Part shown: in pieces, positions 45,774 through 56,978 of the stretch
Layout of the letters: each line of letters opens with the position of its first letter
Numbering within the stretch: position 1 is the stretch's first letter
Assembly: GCA_036365145.1 (NCBI GenBank)
Contig: JAEOAD010000001.1
Coordinates: 103,822,001 to 103,886,000 of the forward strand
Source: Orientallactaga sibirica
Taxonomy: Eukaryota; Chordata; Mammalia; Rodentia; Dipodidae
Length of the DNA stretch: 64,000 bases
Reading direction: 5' to 3'
The notes under the pieces: model-generated
What the model was told of the DNA's origin: nothing
Databases searched by the model: none
Seen by the model: only the letters and a program-made list of their open reading frames with translations
Position numbers and translations under genes: made by a program

Positions 45774-47423
45774 GCAACATGATAGCAAAAGCTACCATTT
45801 CTACAGAACCTAGATCCTGTTTACAAGGCCCAGGAAAGCCAATGTAGCAGCGTTCAAATCCTGTGGTTCAGTGAGTCCAGTGTAGTGTTTTGGGGGTGTT
45901 CACAACATGAGCTTGAACAAAACAAAGGCTAGATGTTTTTCTTTCAGAAAGTAGGTTTATCAGGCAGGGGGAATTATATGAGAATTAATTTCAGATGACT
46001 GTGACGATGGTGGGATGTCCCTTTTTCCTACTTTACATAAAAAAAACATCTTCTGCCATCGTAATTCTCACCTACAAGCAATGCCTGAGGGTGTAGAAGT
46101 CCTGTTATAGATGCTGAGAAAGTGGAAGACTAGTGACTTGGAAATCAATCCATTTGCAGGACAGGTAGTTCTTAGCATGTTTTCAGTAAGATTGAAGGGC
46201 AATTCAATCTGGACTGTCAATAAACAAATAATTAACAATAATTTATATGAAAAATCACTATGATTTCTTATACGTAGATTTGAGTGGCATTTTCTTAACA
46301 AATGTTGAGTATGGTCTGTTGTTACTTACATTGAAGTACAGAAAGACAGAAAAGAATCGATGCTGAATCCTGAAATTATGTTCACCTACAAGTACATAAT
46401 TTACTTGGAACATTAAGAAATAAATTTTCTATAAATTTTTATTTTTCAATTATTAAACATTTTCAAAATTTTTTGTTTTGACTAATATATATGCAAGGTA
46501 ATAATTTTAGTAATAACAACCAAAAGAGCTAATGCTTAAATCTTATGCTCACAGACAATAAAAGGATACATATCACTTTACACATACCATTTTTATACAG
46601 AAAGCCTATTAGGGCTTTCTTTTAAATAGTTGCATGCACAAAATACATTAGGCTAGAATGAAGTTTTGTGTGGTAAACATAATAGTGATTTACATTCCAA
46701 AAAGAAAAGAACTTATGGGAAATTTCCATATGTTAAATAATTTGTGTGTTTGTGTGTGTGTGTGTGTGTGCATGTGCACATGAGCACAAACCTGTTTACA
46801 GTGAGGATAATGGGTATCAAATTGCTAAATTATTATGTTTGCTATATATACATTCAAAACCATGCTTATGTGGACAATGTTATTATTTTTCATAAAAATC
46901 ATATAGCAGACAGACAGAAGCACTTAGGGTTGCCATCCATGCCAGCAGAGTGATGCTTCTGATATTTTACTACCTGATACAGAGGAGCCTCTCAATAAAT
47001 CCTGGACTGATTGATCAGTTTAGCTAAATACGTTAGAGAGAGGATGTCCTGAATTCAAAGAACAATTGGAATGCTCAGTGGTCACAGCCAAAACTTGTGT
47101 CACTGGCATGGCATGAAATCAAGCAACAACTACAGGAGCAATTTGGGATTTGGACGACTGGATGCAAGAAATCCTCTAATCTGGGATAAGGAGAATCAGT
47201 CCAAACACTGATATGTTTGATGTAGTTTACATGCTTGTTTTCTTTAGTTTTTCTGAAGATCTGGTAATGAGAAATTTGGATTTTTAAGGCAAATCTTAGA
47301 AACTAGATGATGGATTCAAAATGGGATAAGAAAACCTCTTTGGCTTGGTCATTTTTCATTCTACTTGCGCTCCCCTCTCTGACAGCAGAAAAGGAACAAT
47401 AAATTCTTAGCTCCTTTTTTATT
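45774..47423. other. Unassigned AT-rich DNA with a (TG)n
   Basis: No named interspersed repeat apart from (TG)n at 46743-46771 and a possible L2/MIR tail ('cctctcaataaatcctggac') near 46988. Confidence 0.4.
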
Positions 47424-47428
47424 TCATT

Positions 47429-48210
47429 TGGAAGGCAGAATTCTATTTTCTCCTTTCTGGCTGTAACTCGGAAAACAGGTCCTATGTGGTTGGCTGGTTT
47501 GTCTTGTGATTGATTGGGAGTCTCATTCTTGGTGTCAGGTATTATCCGGTCATGTTGTTTCTGATATGGATTGGGGGCAAGATCGCTTTTTCATGATGGG
47601 TAGAGAGGGACTGGCCCACAGAAACATGGACTCCATCTTGCCTGCCCTGGAAGGGCTGGAACTCCAGGCTCATTCACCTTTATCCAAGCAGGCTAAAGGC
47701 AAAATCCTCTCTGCAACAACTTCCTGTTTCTTCCCCAACATCTGTGGCTCAGCCCCAGTGGTTTGGCCCTTCTGAAGCTGATGTTCCTTGGGCCCACCAG
47801 CCAATCAGGTCCCTCCTTACACACCTGAGCCTGGTGTATAATTCTAATTGGATGTCTGATTCGTATAACTCGGCTGGCAACGTGTGTGGAGGTACCTTCT
47901 GTCTCTTCTCCTCCCTTCCCTAGAAGTTCTCTCCCTGGAGAGAGGCTTTTCCTGACATGAGGGACATTCTTCCAGGTTTCCTCTTCCTTTTCCAAGCTGG
48001 GAAGGGGGAGATCTTCTTTTGTTTGGGAGCTTTCCTGCTTTGCTTTCCCTCTTAGTTCTCCCTAAAATAAATTGGATAAATTTACTCTTTTGTGAGCCTA
48101 CAAGGTCAGTTCTTTGCTATGGTGGATAAGAACTCAAAGCTTGTGGATAAGAACTGGAGACTTAAGAACTACTGGCATGAAGTTTTAATCGCATAGATCT
48201 TTCTCCCACA
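47429..48210 (+). mobile_element. Probable solo LTR with 5-bp target duplication
   Basis: TG start ('tggaaggcagaattc') and CA end ('atctttctcccaca'). The 5-mer tcatt flanks both sides (47424-47428 and 48211-48215). LTR-like features include 'ccagccaatcaggtcc' (CCAAT box) at 47797-47812 and 'taaaataaattgg' (polyA signal) at 48063-48075. ORFs of 89-100 codons overlap on both strands and are not genes. The boundaries rest on the short duplication and could be wrong. Confidence 0.55.
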
Positions 48211-48215
48211 TCATT

Positions 48216-49036
48216 ACTTATCTAGACCACATTCTCCAGCACAGCTTTCATAGCAATAGACATGACAATTTGTTCTTCAGGATCTGCTTCTGCTGTATTT
48301 CCTTTTAACAAGACATGGAGAGGACAGGGGAGGGAACAATTGTCATGAGTTACAACACATGTCTTATATGAAGATGTCCAAATATCTTTGTTTGGAGTTT
48401 TTGCATTTGCTGCTGGGACATAAAAAGGTTTTCTACTTGACAAGTTTTTCTTGGCTATAGAATAAACTTTAAGTGTGTACATGATGGGGGTGAAAAAGTG
48501 TCCTGCAAAGCCAGGAAAATGGATGATGAGGAGCCTAGGCAGGACTTGGTGGGTCAGAATGCAGCTTATACAGCTTATACAGAACACATTTCAGTTCTAA
48601 AGCTGCAACCTGAATGGTTTCAATCTCCCATTAATTCCATATCACTTCATTCACAGGTTCCCATGCTGCCACAGACATCCCATGTCCACAGACTTAAGAG
48701 AAAAACATTTTAAAAGGAAGGCAAATGATACAGGAAAAATAGGAATATAGAAAAGAAGAATGGGGCAGCTTCTCAGACATCTCTCCATCAAGAAAGAAAG
48801 GAAATTTGGTTTTAAGAACAAGAATAATATTTCTTAGAGGGAATTATGTCAACATCTGGATATACACCTACAGTTTGGTTCGTATATAATTTTTGTGTAC
48901 CTTGATGATAGAATCATGAAATGGTGAAATTAAAATCAAATACAGGTGCACACATATGCAATTAACATTTTAACTAAAATCAGCTGTCAGTCTATTATGA
49001 CTTTTGATGTAGAATGGAACTAAGTTTATCATGATA
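48216..49036. other. Unassigned DNA with a 121-codon antisense ORF
   Basis: No named repeat. On the minus strand a 121-codon ORF spans 48222-48587. Upstream of its later part lies an acceptor-like 'cctggctttgcag' (minus strand, about 48508-48520). I cannot assign the protein, so this is left uncalled. Confidence 0.3.
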
Positions 49037-49290
49037 GGAAGAAAGGAAGGAAAGAAGAAAGGAAGAAAGAAGGACTAAAAGGAGGGAGGAAAGAAGGAAG
49101 GGAGGGAAAGAGAAGGGAAGGGAAGAAACAATGGAGAAGGAAATAAAAGGAAGGAGGGAAGAAAGGAGAAAGTGAGGAGGGAAGGAAAATAAGAAAAAAA
49201 GGAGAGGAAGAAAAGAGCAGCCAAGTATGAAAAAAAGAAGAAAATGGAAGAAATGGAAAAGAAAGAGAAGAAAGGGAAAGGTAAAGATAA
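49037..49290. repeat. Polypurine tract (GGAA/GAAA units)
   Basis: About 250 bases almost entirely A and G on the plus strand ('gaaaggaaggaaagaagaaa' type). The 118-codon antisense ORF at 48995-49351 is the pyrimidine strand read as Phe/Ser/Leu. Confidence 0.9.
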
Positions 49291-49380
49291 AAGTGGTGAC
49301 TAAAATAAGATAAAAGTCTATACTAAGGTTACCATGGAAAGAAACAAACAAACCATAAAATGCTATTAGAAAGACATTAG

Positions 49381-49398
49381 AGCGCCACCTGTGGGCTG
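49381..49398 (-). promoter_or_regulatory. CTCF-like motif outside repeats
   Basis: Minus-strand reading 'cagcccacaggtggcgct' matches the CTCF core with its conserved 'aggtggcgct' half. It lies between a polypurine tract and the ERV, in no recognised repeat. Judged by eye from the published consensus. Confidence 0.4.
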
Positions 49399-51899
49399 GA
49401 AGTCTTTTTTAAATAGTAATACACAAAGGTTTTCATAGCAAACTATGGTTTTTCCAACAAGAGAAGTGTTTCTGTTTGCTTTTTAATGTCGATCTCATTT
49501 CTGGTTTTGATTCCCACTAATTTGTAAATATCCAGAAAAGTTATCTTAGAGAAGAAAGAAATTAACACTGCACTTTACCATTTTCTTTTAGGTTCTTTGC
49601 ATGTAAATTTAGCCAAAGTTAAATTTGCATCATTTTTAAAAGTTAATATTGGAATAAGTTTAGAGCAAACAATAAAAGTTTTAGTTAATGGGAAAACATA
49701 TAAGAGTAGAACACTTAAGAAAGCTGTTGTTGTAAACATGTGTTTAGGTAACAAAATACAGGCCTTATCAGATGGAAAACATATAAGCTAAGCATTTGGA
49801 TATAACTTAGTTATTTTAATCAGAGATACTTTTACAACCCTTTTAATCTATCAGCACATATTATATAGTTTATGTCTTTGTTTAGGATCAGGAGGAATTT
49901 TTCTTTTTTAATGTTATCAAGGACAAAGGAATTTGGCTCTGTATTCTAATGACCTCTAAGTCTAATATCAGTGGAGAGAGACCCCAAGTTTTTGGAAGAT
50001 GGATGATGGGTTTAAGTCTTTCAAGCTGAAGTGGGACTTGAAAGGGGGAGTCTCTACTCCTGTTCACTTTTAGGTATTGGAGAACCATCAAAAGGGGCCG
50101 AGATAGATGGAGTTAGTCTGTTACAGGGCCCTCTGAGGTGAACTGGTGGAACTGTGAAGGTCCAAAAGGTCATTTATATCAATCTTATAAGAAGAAACAC
50201 AAGATGATTTCCAGAGCAGGTCAGAAGCTCTAAAACAAATTATGGTCTTGAAACAGTACACAAATTACAGTGTCAATACAAAAGACCATGCAGTATGGAA
50301 CATTATCAGTACAAAAGTCTATTACAATACAGGACATAACTTAGGGTCAGGGCTGTTTACATTTTCTAACCCTAATTTTTATCTCAATATAAGGCACAGC
50401 ACTATAAATAAATTTACCAACTTATCACAGAAAGTTAAGTTTGCATTAGATAAACAATTAAGGTGAGAAGTACAGAGAGACAACTGTTTATGTTAACCCA
50501 TCTTAACTTACAACACTTTAAAGACATACTTTTAGGCAGAATTTACTTTAGAGAGAAGGAGAGAGTTTTCACTGAAGCTTCGTGTATGGAGTTCCCAAAC
50601 ACTGATTGTGTCAGAGTTTTACATCCTTAACAATCCTCTGTTTGAATTCTCCTGTGTTTGTAGAGGAAAGAGATATGGTTTGTGAGGGTTAAGACATTTC
50701 TTTCTGTCAAATAAGACAGGCTACTATCTCTTGAGATAAGGTATATTGAGATGAGGTATTTATTGTCTAAAAGGGCCAGGCCCTGGAGTCAGTTTCTATT
50801 TGTTTAACTTTAGTTGTAAGTTGCTACAGATCTTTTTGTTATCTATTAGCTATCATAAAGGAATCTTCCTCGTAGCAGTTTCAGAAGAGGGAATTGCAAT
50901 ATCTATTGTTTTACTGAAAGTCTTAGATGTACCCACACATTTTCATAGATACATTGATTATACTCTATTCAGAATATTATAGGCTAGGAGCATTAGAAAT
51001 ACAATAACATTTTTAATAATTTTATTTAATGGAAAGCATGTATATCTTAATATTTATAAATACAGGTGAAGCATATCAATATATTTGTGTTTTGTCAATA
51101 AACCCAAATTAATCATTTCTCTAAAGATTTAAGTCATAAACATTTAGAAGGCATTATTAAAAGTAGGATCAAACCCTGGAATATAAATGTGTAATAAGCA
51201 TGAACAAGTGTAAAGTCAGAAATATATCATAGACTTAGTTTAGTAATTTAACATTACCTTAAATATGCATCAGAATGCTTAATGACCATAAGCATTGGAA
51301 CAATTAGTGACCATGAATTTAGTCGCACATAAAGACAGACTACATAAAACATAGAACACATGACATGGCATGGCTGGCCAGCATTAGACATGAAACATGA
51401 AGAAACATCTCTTTCTGAAGATTTCAGCTTTACTTTGTGGGGGGGGGGAGGAAGACTCTCACATGTGGGAGAGGCCTGCATGCCCTCTGGGAAGGCATGG
51501 AATTGATAAGCAGGTCCAACTGATTTTATCTGGAGTCATAAAGAACAATCTGTGTAGCCACTGTTTATGATGGTAAAGGAAGGCCCACCCAGGGAGAGAA
51601 CAGAGTCCTCATCTCACCCTGTGGCTGTTGCTCATAGGCAGATCTTTCTAGGAAAGCAAATCGTGTTAAATTTTAAGGCAGAACAAGAGGTGCAAGAAAA
51701 CCAGTGGAATCTAGAGAATGGGCTGGAGGCCATTTTCAAAGGCTAGTTTTATAGTTGAACTTTGAAGAGTAACAGGTTAAGCAAACAATTACAGTTTAGG
51801 ATGAGAGAGAGAGAGAGAGAGATTGTCACTTGAACTGGCACAGAAAAGGCTTGTGGTCATCTTTTGGGGTAAGGAAGGGTGGGTCGCTAATTGGGAACT

Positions 51900-53410
51900 G
51901 TTTAATGGGATGGAAAGAAGATTGTTACTTCAGGAGGGCCTGGGTCAGAGAGCAAAACGGACAGAGAAGGGATCAGGGGTAGAAGAACAGAGCCAGTTGC
52001 CAATCCAGTTTATGAAGTTATCAAGGTCTTTAAGAATTTGGAAGCCTAATGTGTCATTTTCAGCCAAAGGGAATCATAGTCCCTTTTTTTTTTTTTTTTT
52101 TGTGGCCAAATCATGTTGTAGTGAAAAATGGGGCATTTGGCCTTTATGTCTCCTTTTAGGCCAATAATTTTAAGATTGGTAGGGAGACAACCCAGGAGGG
52201 AGGCCAGTGGAGTTTTGGAAATTTGGGAACCACAGAGGGGTGAGAAGTGCCAGGGTGTCTGAGGATCAGGAGTCCCTGATCTGAAGACAGAAGTCAGAGA
52301 CCTTCTCCTGGGGAAGGACAGGGGGTTCAGAAGGCACGCAGGCATTTTGACTGGAGGCATTCAGGGCAGCCCTCCGAGCACAAGACAAGGAAGCCAGGTC
52401 TGTCTTCCTAGGTACCTTAGGAAGACAGACAGAAGGAGGCTTATTCACCCCTTCTTAGGGCTAAAGATAAAGGGGATATGGCAAATGGCCTCTCTATGGT
52501 TGGAGGTAGGCAGGTGAGATATTCTATCCAGCTATTGGAGATCTGTTCCAACCATCTGGGAGTTTTGAGAGCCCAGGGGAGTTGGAAATTTCAAGCAATT
52601 TATCATGATGAAAGGAGAGAGAGAGAGATAGGGTGGATACCAGAAACTGTATGGGATTTGGGTTTGGACCTGGGACAGGCAGCCACCATAACAACAGGGA
52701 AATAGCTGTCCTTAGTTTGAATTTTAAAATTGACTTTTTTTTCCCTTTCTATTAGCCATTAGCCAAAGTCAAGGACCTCCCCAGGTGCCTGGTTTGTTTG
52801 TTTGATCTAGCTATGAGACAGTTGCTGGTTTACTGTGACTACCCCACTACCCCACCTCCCCTGCAGGTTTTTCTCTGGTAGGAAAAGGGAGAAGCAAGGA
52901 AAGAGAAATTAGGTGTCCATATTCAGCAGTTAAGGAAGCCCAGCAAAGACAGGAGGTTTTTCTTTTAAGAAGGCAGAGGTTGTACTTGATTTAGTGAGAT
53001 GGCTTGAATTTGGTGTGAAAAGGGAGAGACCCTGGCAAGTCATGGCAGGCTGACAGAACTGTGTGAGAGATAGAGTTTTAGGAGGGGCAGGAGCAGGGGA
53101 GGGAACCTCGCATACCTTTTGCCATGTCATCGGAGAAAGTTATCAAGACCAGTGAAAATGTGGAAATCCAAAATATCAAATTTAGGTCAATATTTGCCAT
53201 TGTTTAGAGAATATTGTGGCCAAATTTGGATAGAAAGTTGGAGTAATTTGTCAGGCAGGAGCTCAGAAAGTTTGAGCTCCTTTAAATTAGCCTGAGACAT
53301 GCCAATGGAGTGTTTTTGGAACAGATAATTTAGAGCCCATTTTGGAGTACAAGGACCAGAGTGGCTAATCCTGCCACCAGGGACATCTCCCTGGTTTAGG
53401 GAGGGCAAAC
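51900..53410 (-). pseudogene. ERV gag remnant with two matrix-like segments
   Basis: Minus-strand frames retain two copies of a matrix-domain-like block marked by Trp-Pro-Gln. The first is at 53211-53222 (Trp-Pro-Gln-Tyr) with a following Leu-Asp-Phe...Leu-Asp-Asn-Phe pattern. The second is at 52100-52108, where an A-run on the coding strand replaces the Tyr region, again followed by a Leu-Asp-Asn-Phe pattern. A proline-rich stretch lies between them (52266-52448). Stops and frameshifts occur throughout. Pseudogene, no function expected. Confidence 0.5.
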
Positions 53411-54131
53411 GAAACTCAAGGATAAGGAGGGAGTGTCTTCACAGCCCTAACACTTGGGGTGTCCAGTAGAATGACATGTGGGAGGCTCCCAGAGTCTCTG
53501 ATCATCCATGGACCAAAAATTTAGAACTCCTGGAGTTTCTAAGACCTGAGACAAGGCACCTCTGCCACAGACCAAGTACGAATACCTTGTCCTGAAGCTG
53601 TAATCTGATGAGGGTATGGATGCAGCAGATCACATAGCGAGAGGCCTCTAGTCTGGAGTTCAAAAGTCCTGTGGGAAAGGGAAGGGAGAAGAAGAGAGAG
53701 ATATGACCCAGTGGATTACCCAAAGGGTGTTCAGAGACTCAGCTGAGCTCAGAGAGGGATTTTGGACATTCACCAGGGAGTAGCCCTGGCCAGAACTTTT
53801 CAGTCTCCACAGATGAGCCACCAAGCTCACACAATCTGAGGGTCAAAGTGAGAGGGAGAAGAGAAGGATAAAGCTGCCAGGTGTCAGGCTAGGTCTACAC
53901 AGAGAACCAATTAAGCTCCCCGAGCCATAAGGCCAGACGGAACTTGCACCACTCATGTAGACAAAAGCCACAAAGGCCAGAGGTCTCAGGTCAGCCTGGT
54001 GACTGTTTAGTCCAGATAGTGAGCTTGGCGAGTGTCCATGCTCCCAAAGGAGAGATACACTGGCAGGGAGGTGGGGAAGAGGAGAGGGAAAGAAAAGGGG
54101 AAGGCATGCAGCCTGAAAGCCCTGATGGGAT

Positions 54132-54147
54132 CCTAGTCACGGCACCA
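54132..54147 (-). other. ERV primer binding site, tRNA-His type
   Basis: Minus strand reads 'tggtgccgtgactagg', starting three bases inside the LTR end. It is complementary to the 3' end of tRNA-His (ending in the CCA tail), with one mismatch in the last bases. A TTT spacer separates it from the LTR's terminal CA, as in gammaretroviruses. Confidence 0.75.
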
Positions 54148-54150
54148 AAA

Positions 54151-54488
54151 TGAAAGGAAAGTGTAGGAGAAAAGCAAGACAGAACATTGGACTTGATCTC
54201 TACAGATTGTTTATTGGGAGGTAGTGAGGGGCAGCAGCCTTCCCGTGGGATGAAGGCTGAAGCCCTGAGTTAAGGCTGGGGTTCAAACATATAAGGAAGA
54301 TCCTAAAGCAAACATAATGAATTAGCTGGAGGTCCAAGGGAAGTAGACAAGGTGTCAAAGTTATTTGCTTAGAATAGGCTCTTTAGCAGAGTTGACTAGG
54401 GAGGACTGGATATCTCCATTCTTTATGGCCTTCTTATCTTAAGGTTGGTTATTAACTTTAGTTTTCAAGGAAGGCTATTAACCCCTCA
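54151..54488 (-). mobile_element. ERV 5' LTR
   Basis: On the minus strand it starts 'tgaggggttaatagcc' and ends 'actttcctttca'. It holds a TATA-like 'ttatatg' (plus 54287-54293) and an AATAAA (plus 54210-54215). The left end of the minus-strand reading is not proven because no second LTR copy exists for comparison. Confidence 0.65.
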
Positions 54489-54524
54489 CCAATGAGCCTT
54501 CTATCTCTATTCCTCTCTCAGTAC

Positions 54525-54615
54525 TCTTTTACTTGAGTGCTGGATATTGAACTCAGGTGCTCATGTTTGTACAGCATGTGCTTTGTCCTGCCAAGCCATC
54601 TTCCCATCCCCAAAA
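54525..54615 (-). mobile_element. B4/ID-type SINE head fragment
   Basis: Reverse fragment: 'ggatattgaactcaggtgct', 'tgtacagcatgtgctttgtc', 'caagccatcttcccatcc'. Confidence 0.55.
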
Positions 54616-54764
54616 GATCATACATCTTGAGTGCTTATTTCCTTTTGTGACTAGACACAGAAATGTAGTAATTTTAAGTTCCCCAGTCCTCAAGGAGGTT
54701 ATCTACCATCCATGCAAATATATATTCTCATATGAGAGGACTTGACAAGTGTGTGAGAGGACTG

Positions 54765-54970
54765 AAGACAAGCACAAGTTACATGTAACCCTGTATTCCC
54801 TTCAGCAAATTGCTTAACATCTCTAGGTCTTAGCACTGAGATGAGTTTACACCAAATAAGGGTGACAATGTGTGCCTTATAGCTGAGAAGATTTGAAGAT
54901 GAGATCTATGTGAAACACAATAACACAATTCCTGACCCATAGTAATAAGTTGATAAATGTCATATTCTAT
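54765..54970 (+). mobile_element. MIR SINE fragment
   Basis: 'cagcaaattgcttaacatct', 'ctaggtcttagcactgag' and 'tgacccatagtaataagttg' follow the sense MIR order. Confidence 0.6.
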
Positions 54971-55334
54971 TACCACTAATACTTTGATATTAATGTATTC
55001 TAGCTGTGTAATGGGGCTGGTGACTGAACTCAATTGAAGAGAGAAAGACCAAGGGTTTGGGTTTGTGATCAACCTTATTTCTTTCTCAATCCATACACAT
55101 GATTTTCTTTAATGAAGCCTAATTACCATTCCAAGCAGAGACTTTTTTCATTTCTGTTCCTAAAGGGCATCAAGCCAAAGACAACCCTATTCCTAGGCAG
55201 GCCTGGTAGGGATTATAATGACCATGTGAGGGGAGAAGAGGTATAAGCAAAGGGGTCTGAGTAGGGTAGAGAGGCATGATAGGAAATCACCTGGAATTAT
55301 GGGAACACAGAAAGTCACAGGAGATTTAAGAATC

Positions 55335-55379
<45 letters not shown>

Positions 55380-56189
55380 CACACACACCTGGAAGTCAGT
55401 TGAGAAGGCAAAGAACTATGCAAATAGTGAGAATAGGAGCCAAAGATAAGTTTGGAATACATAGTCTGCAGATCCCACCCTATCTCCATCCACCTTTCAG
55501 AGCAAAAACTTCTCAAAATATTCACTGTACTTTCTGAATTTATTTTCTCATCTCCCAGACAGTCTTAATCCACTCGCCCCTTGCATGAACTCCCACAACT
55601 CCACAGAAAGCTCCTGATGATTTCACCAATGAATTCCTGTTGTTATAATAAATGGGCAGTACAAAATTCACAGTCTGATTCTTCTGTTTTATTTTCTTCC
55701 TCTTTTTTTTTCACAGCACTCTAGTCTCTCAAGTTCCCTCTGACTTTCTAACTAGCTTGTATCCTTTGCCAGTGTTCCCATCTTTAGGACAATTAAATAT
55801 TTGTAGTCCTTCCTATTTCCTTTTTTTCCCCAGGGAATCTAATTGTTCATGGTTTTAATTAACTTCTCTATGCCAATGGCTCTCAAATATATGTTACTGA
55901 TTCAGCCTTCTATTCTAAAGCTTGTATATCTGACTACCTACGTAATACCTTCATTTCAGATTCAAAATTGGTTCAATTTCACAAATGGTTCAAAATGTGA
56001 TTTCCGTCACCAAACCTGTTATTCCCTATATAATTGAATGTCTCAGAATTGAGCCAGTTGTAAAAATCAGAAACCAGAAGTCTATTAGTCTATCATCAAT
56101 ACAAGCTGAATTCATTTCCCAATATTGGCCTAATCTGGTTTTTTTCTATGTCTACTGCCAAGCTATTTTGCCTAAGCATCTTTAATAGC
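54971..56189. other. Unassigned DNA with a (CA)n microsatellite
   Basis: (CA)n at 55336-55389. Possible L2 traces after 55530 are too weak to call. The 110-codon antisense ORF at 55193-55525 passes through the microsatellite. Confidence 0.4.
55336..55389. repeat. (CA)n microsatellite
   Basis: About 22 CA units, one imperfection at 55379, then five more. Confidence 0.97.
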
Positions 56190-56600
56190 TACATAATCAA
56201 TTGCACCACTCTCCCTTACCTTCTTTTCAATTTGTTCTCTACACATAAGGCCAAGTAGCATGTCCAAACCGTAAGTCTGATTACATGTAATTGACAGCCC
56301 CTTCTCTCTACTCAAAGACTGTAGTGGCCCTGTGTGCTGTGAGGATAAAATCATACCAATAAACTGGAAGATTCTACATGAATTTCCCCTGGGCTGAAGT
56401 CTCATGTTTTACCACTGTTTTTGTAATCTCTGCATTTCAGCATCAATTCTATTCCATGCTATTACCTTTGTCTGAAATGTTCTATCCTCCAATTGTCTTC
56501 ACCCAATTGTCCACATACAATTCTTTAAATTTTGCATCATTTTCTTCCTCTCTCAGGTAAAGTCAGGCACACCCACTACATGCTTTTATAGTATCATGAC
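56190..56600 (+). mobile_element. L2 LINE fragment
   Basis: Sense L2 words: 'tgtccaaaccgtaagtctga', 'ccccttctctctactcaaag', 'tcatgttttaccactgtttt', 'ccatgctattacctttgtct', ending just before the MaLR-like element. Confidence 0.5.
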
Positions 56601-56619
56601 ACATCCCTTCTTAGGAACA

Positions 56620-56978
56620 TGTGGAAGTTTCAATATATATCTCCATATACTCAGGTGTTTTACTAAAGCTTGTAACTTGGGTTTCCAGGCACCTGGCTAG
56701 AGGAGGTATCACTGGGGCAGGGGTAGATGCTAGGATCCAGTTCAAAGATGTAGACAGCAGTCTGAGCTCTAGGATTCTGCTTGCTGCCAATTTGTGCTTG
56801 CTGCTTTTTGGTGTTTACTGGGTGGTGGTGTTTTCTCTCTGGTTGGATTTATGAATGGAACCAGCTTCTTCTGCCATAGATGGAACGTCCCCTGAATACG
56901 TAAGCTTGAAATAAATCCCTTCCTCCCATGAAACTGTGTTTTGTTGGATGCTAATCCCAACATTGTGGAATATCTACA
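56620..56978 (+). mobile_element. 5' LTR of MaLR-like element
   Basis: 'tgtggaagtttcaatatata' to 'gtggaatatctaca'. Shares 'cttgaaataaatcccttcct' and 'gccatagatgga' type words with the 3' LTR. Contains an AATAAA in 'cttgaaataaatccc'. Confidence 0.8.

Larger units (their letters stand above)
49800..54488 (-). mobile_element. Degraded class I (gammaretrovirus-like) endogenous provirus
   Basis: Reverse-oriented ERV. Its 5' LTR is at 54151-54488, followed (minus strand) by a tRNA-His-type primer site and a long leader, then gag-like debris at 51900-53410. The left part (49800-51480) is AT-rich and unrecognised, and may be 3' internal sequence or unrelated. No pol motif and no matching 3' LTR is found, so the provirus is truncated, recombined or too decayed to recognise. 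All frames contain stops, so no protein can be made. Confidence 0.6.

Noticed and set aside
48995..49351. 118-codon Phe/Ser/Leu-rich ORF
   Set aside because: It is the complementary strand of a polypurine tract.
51823..52167. 114-codon sense ORF
   Set aside because: It is antisense to the degraded ERV gag region and crosses a homopolymer.
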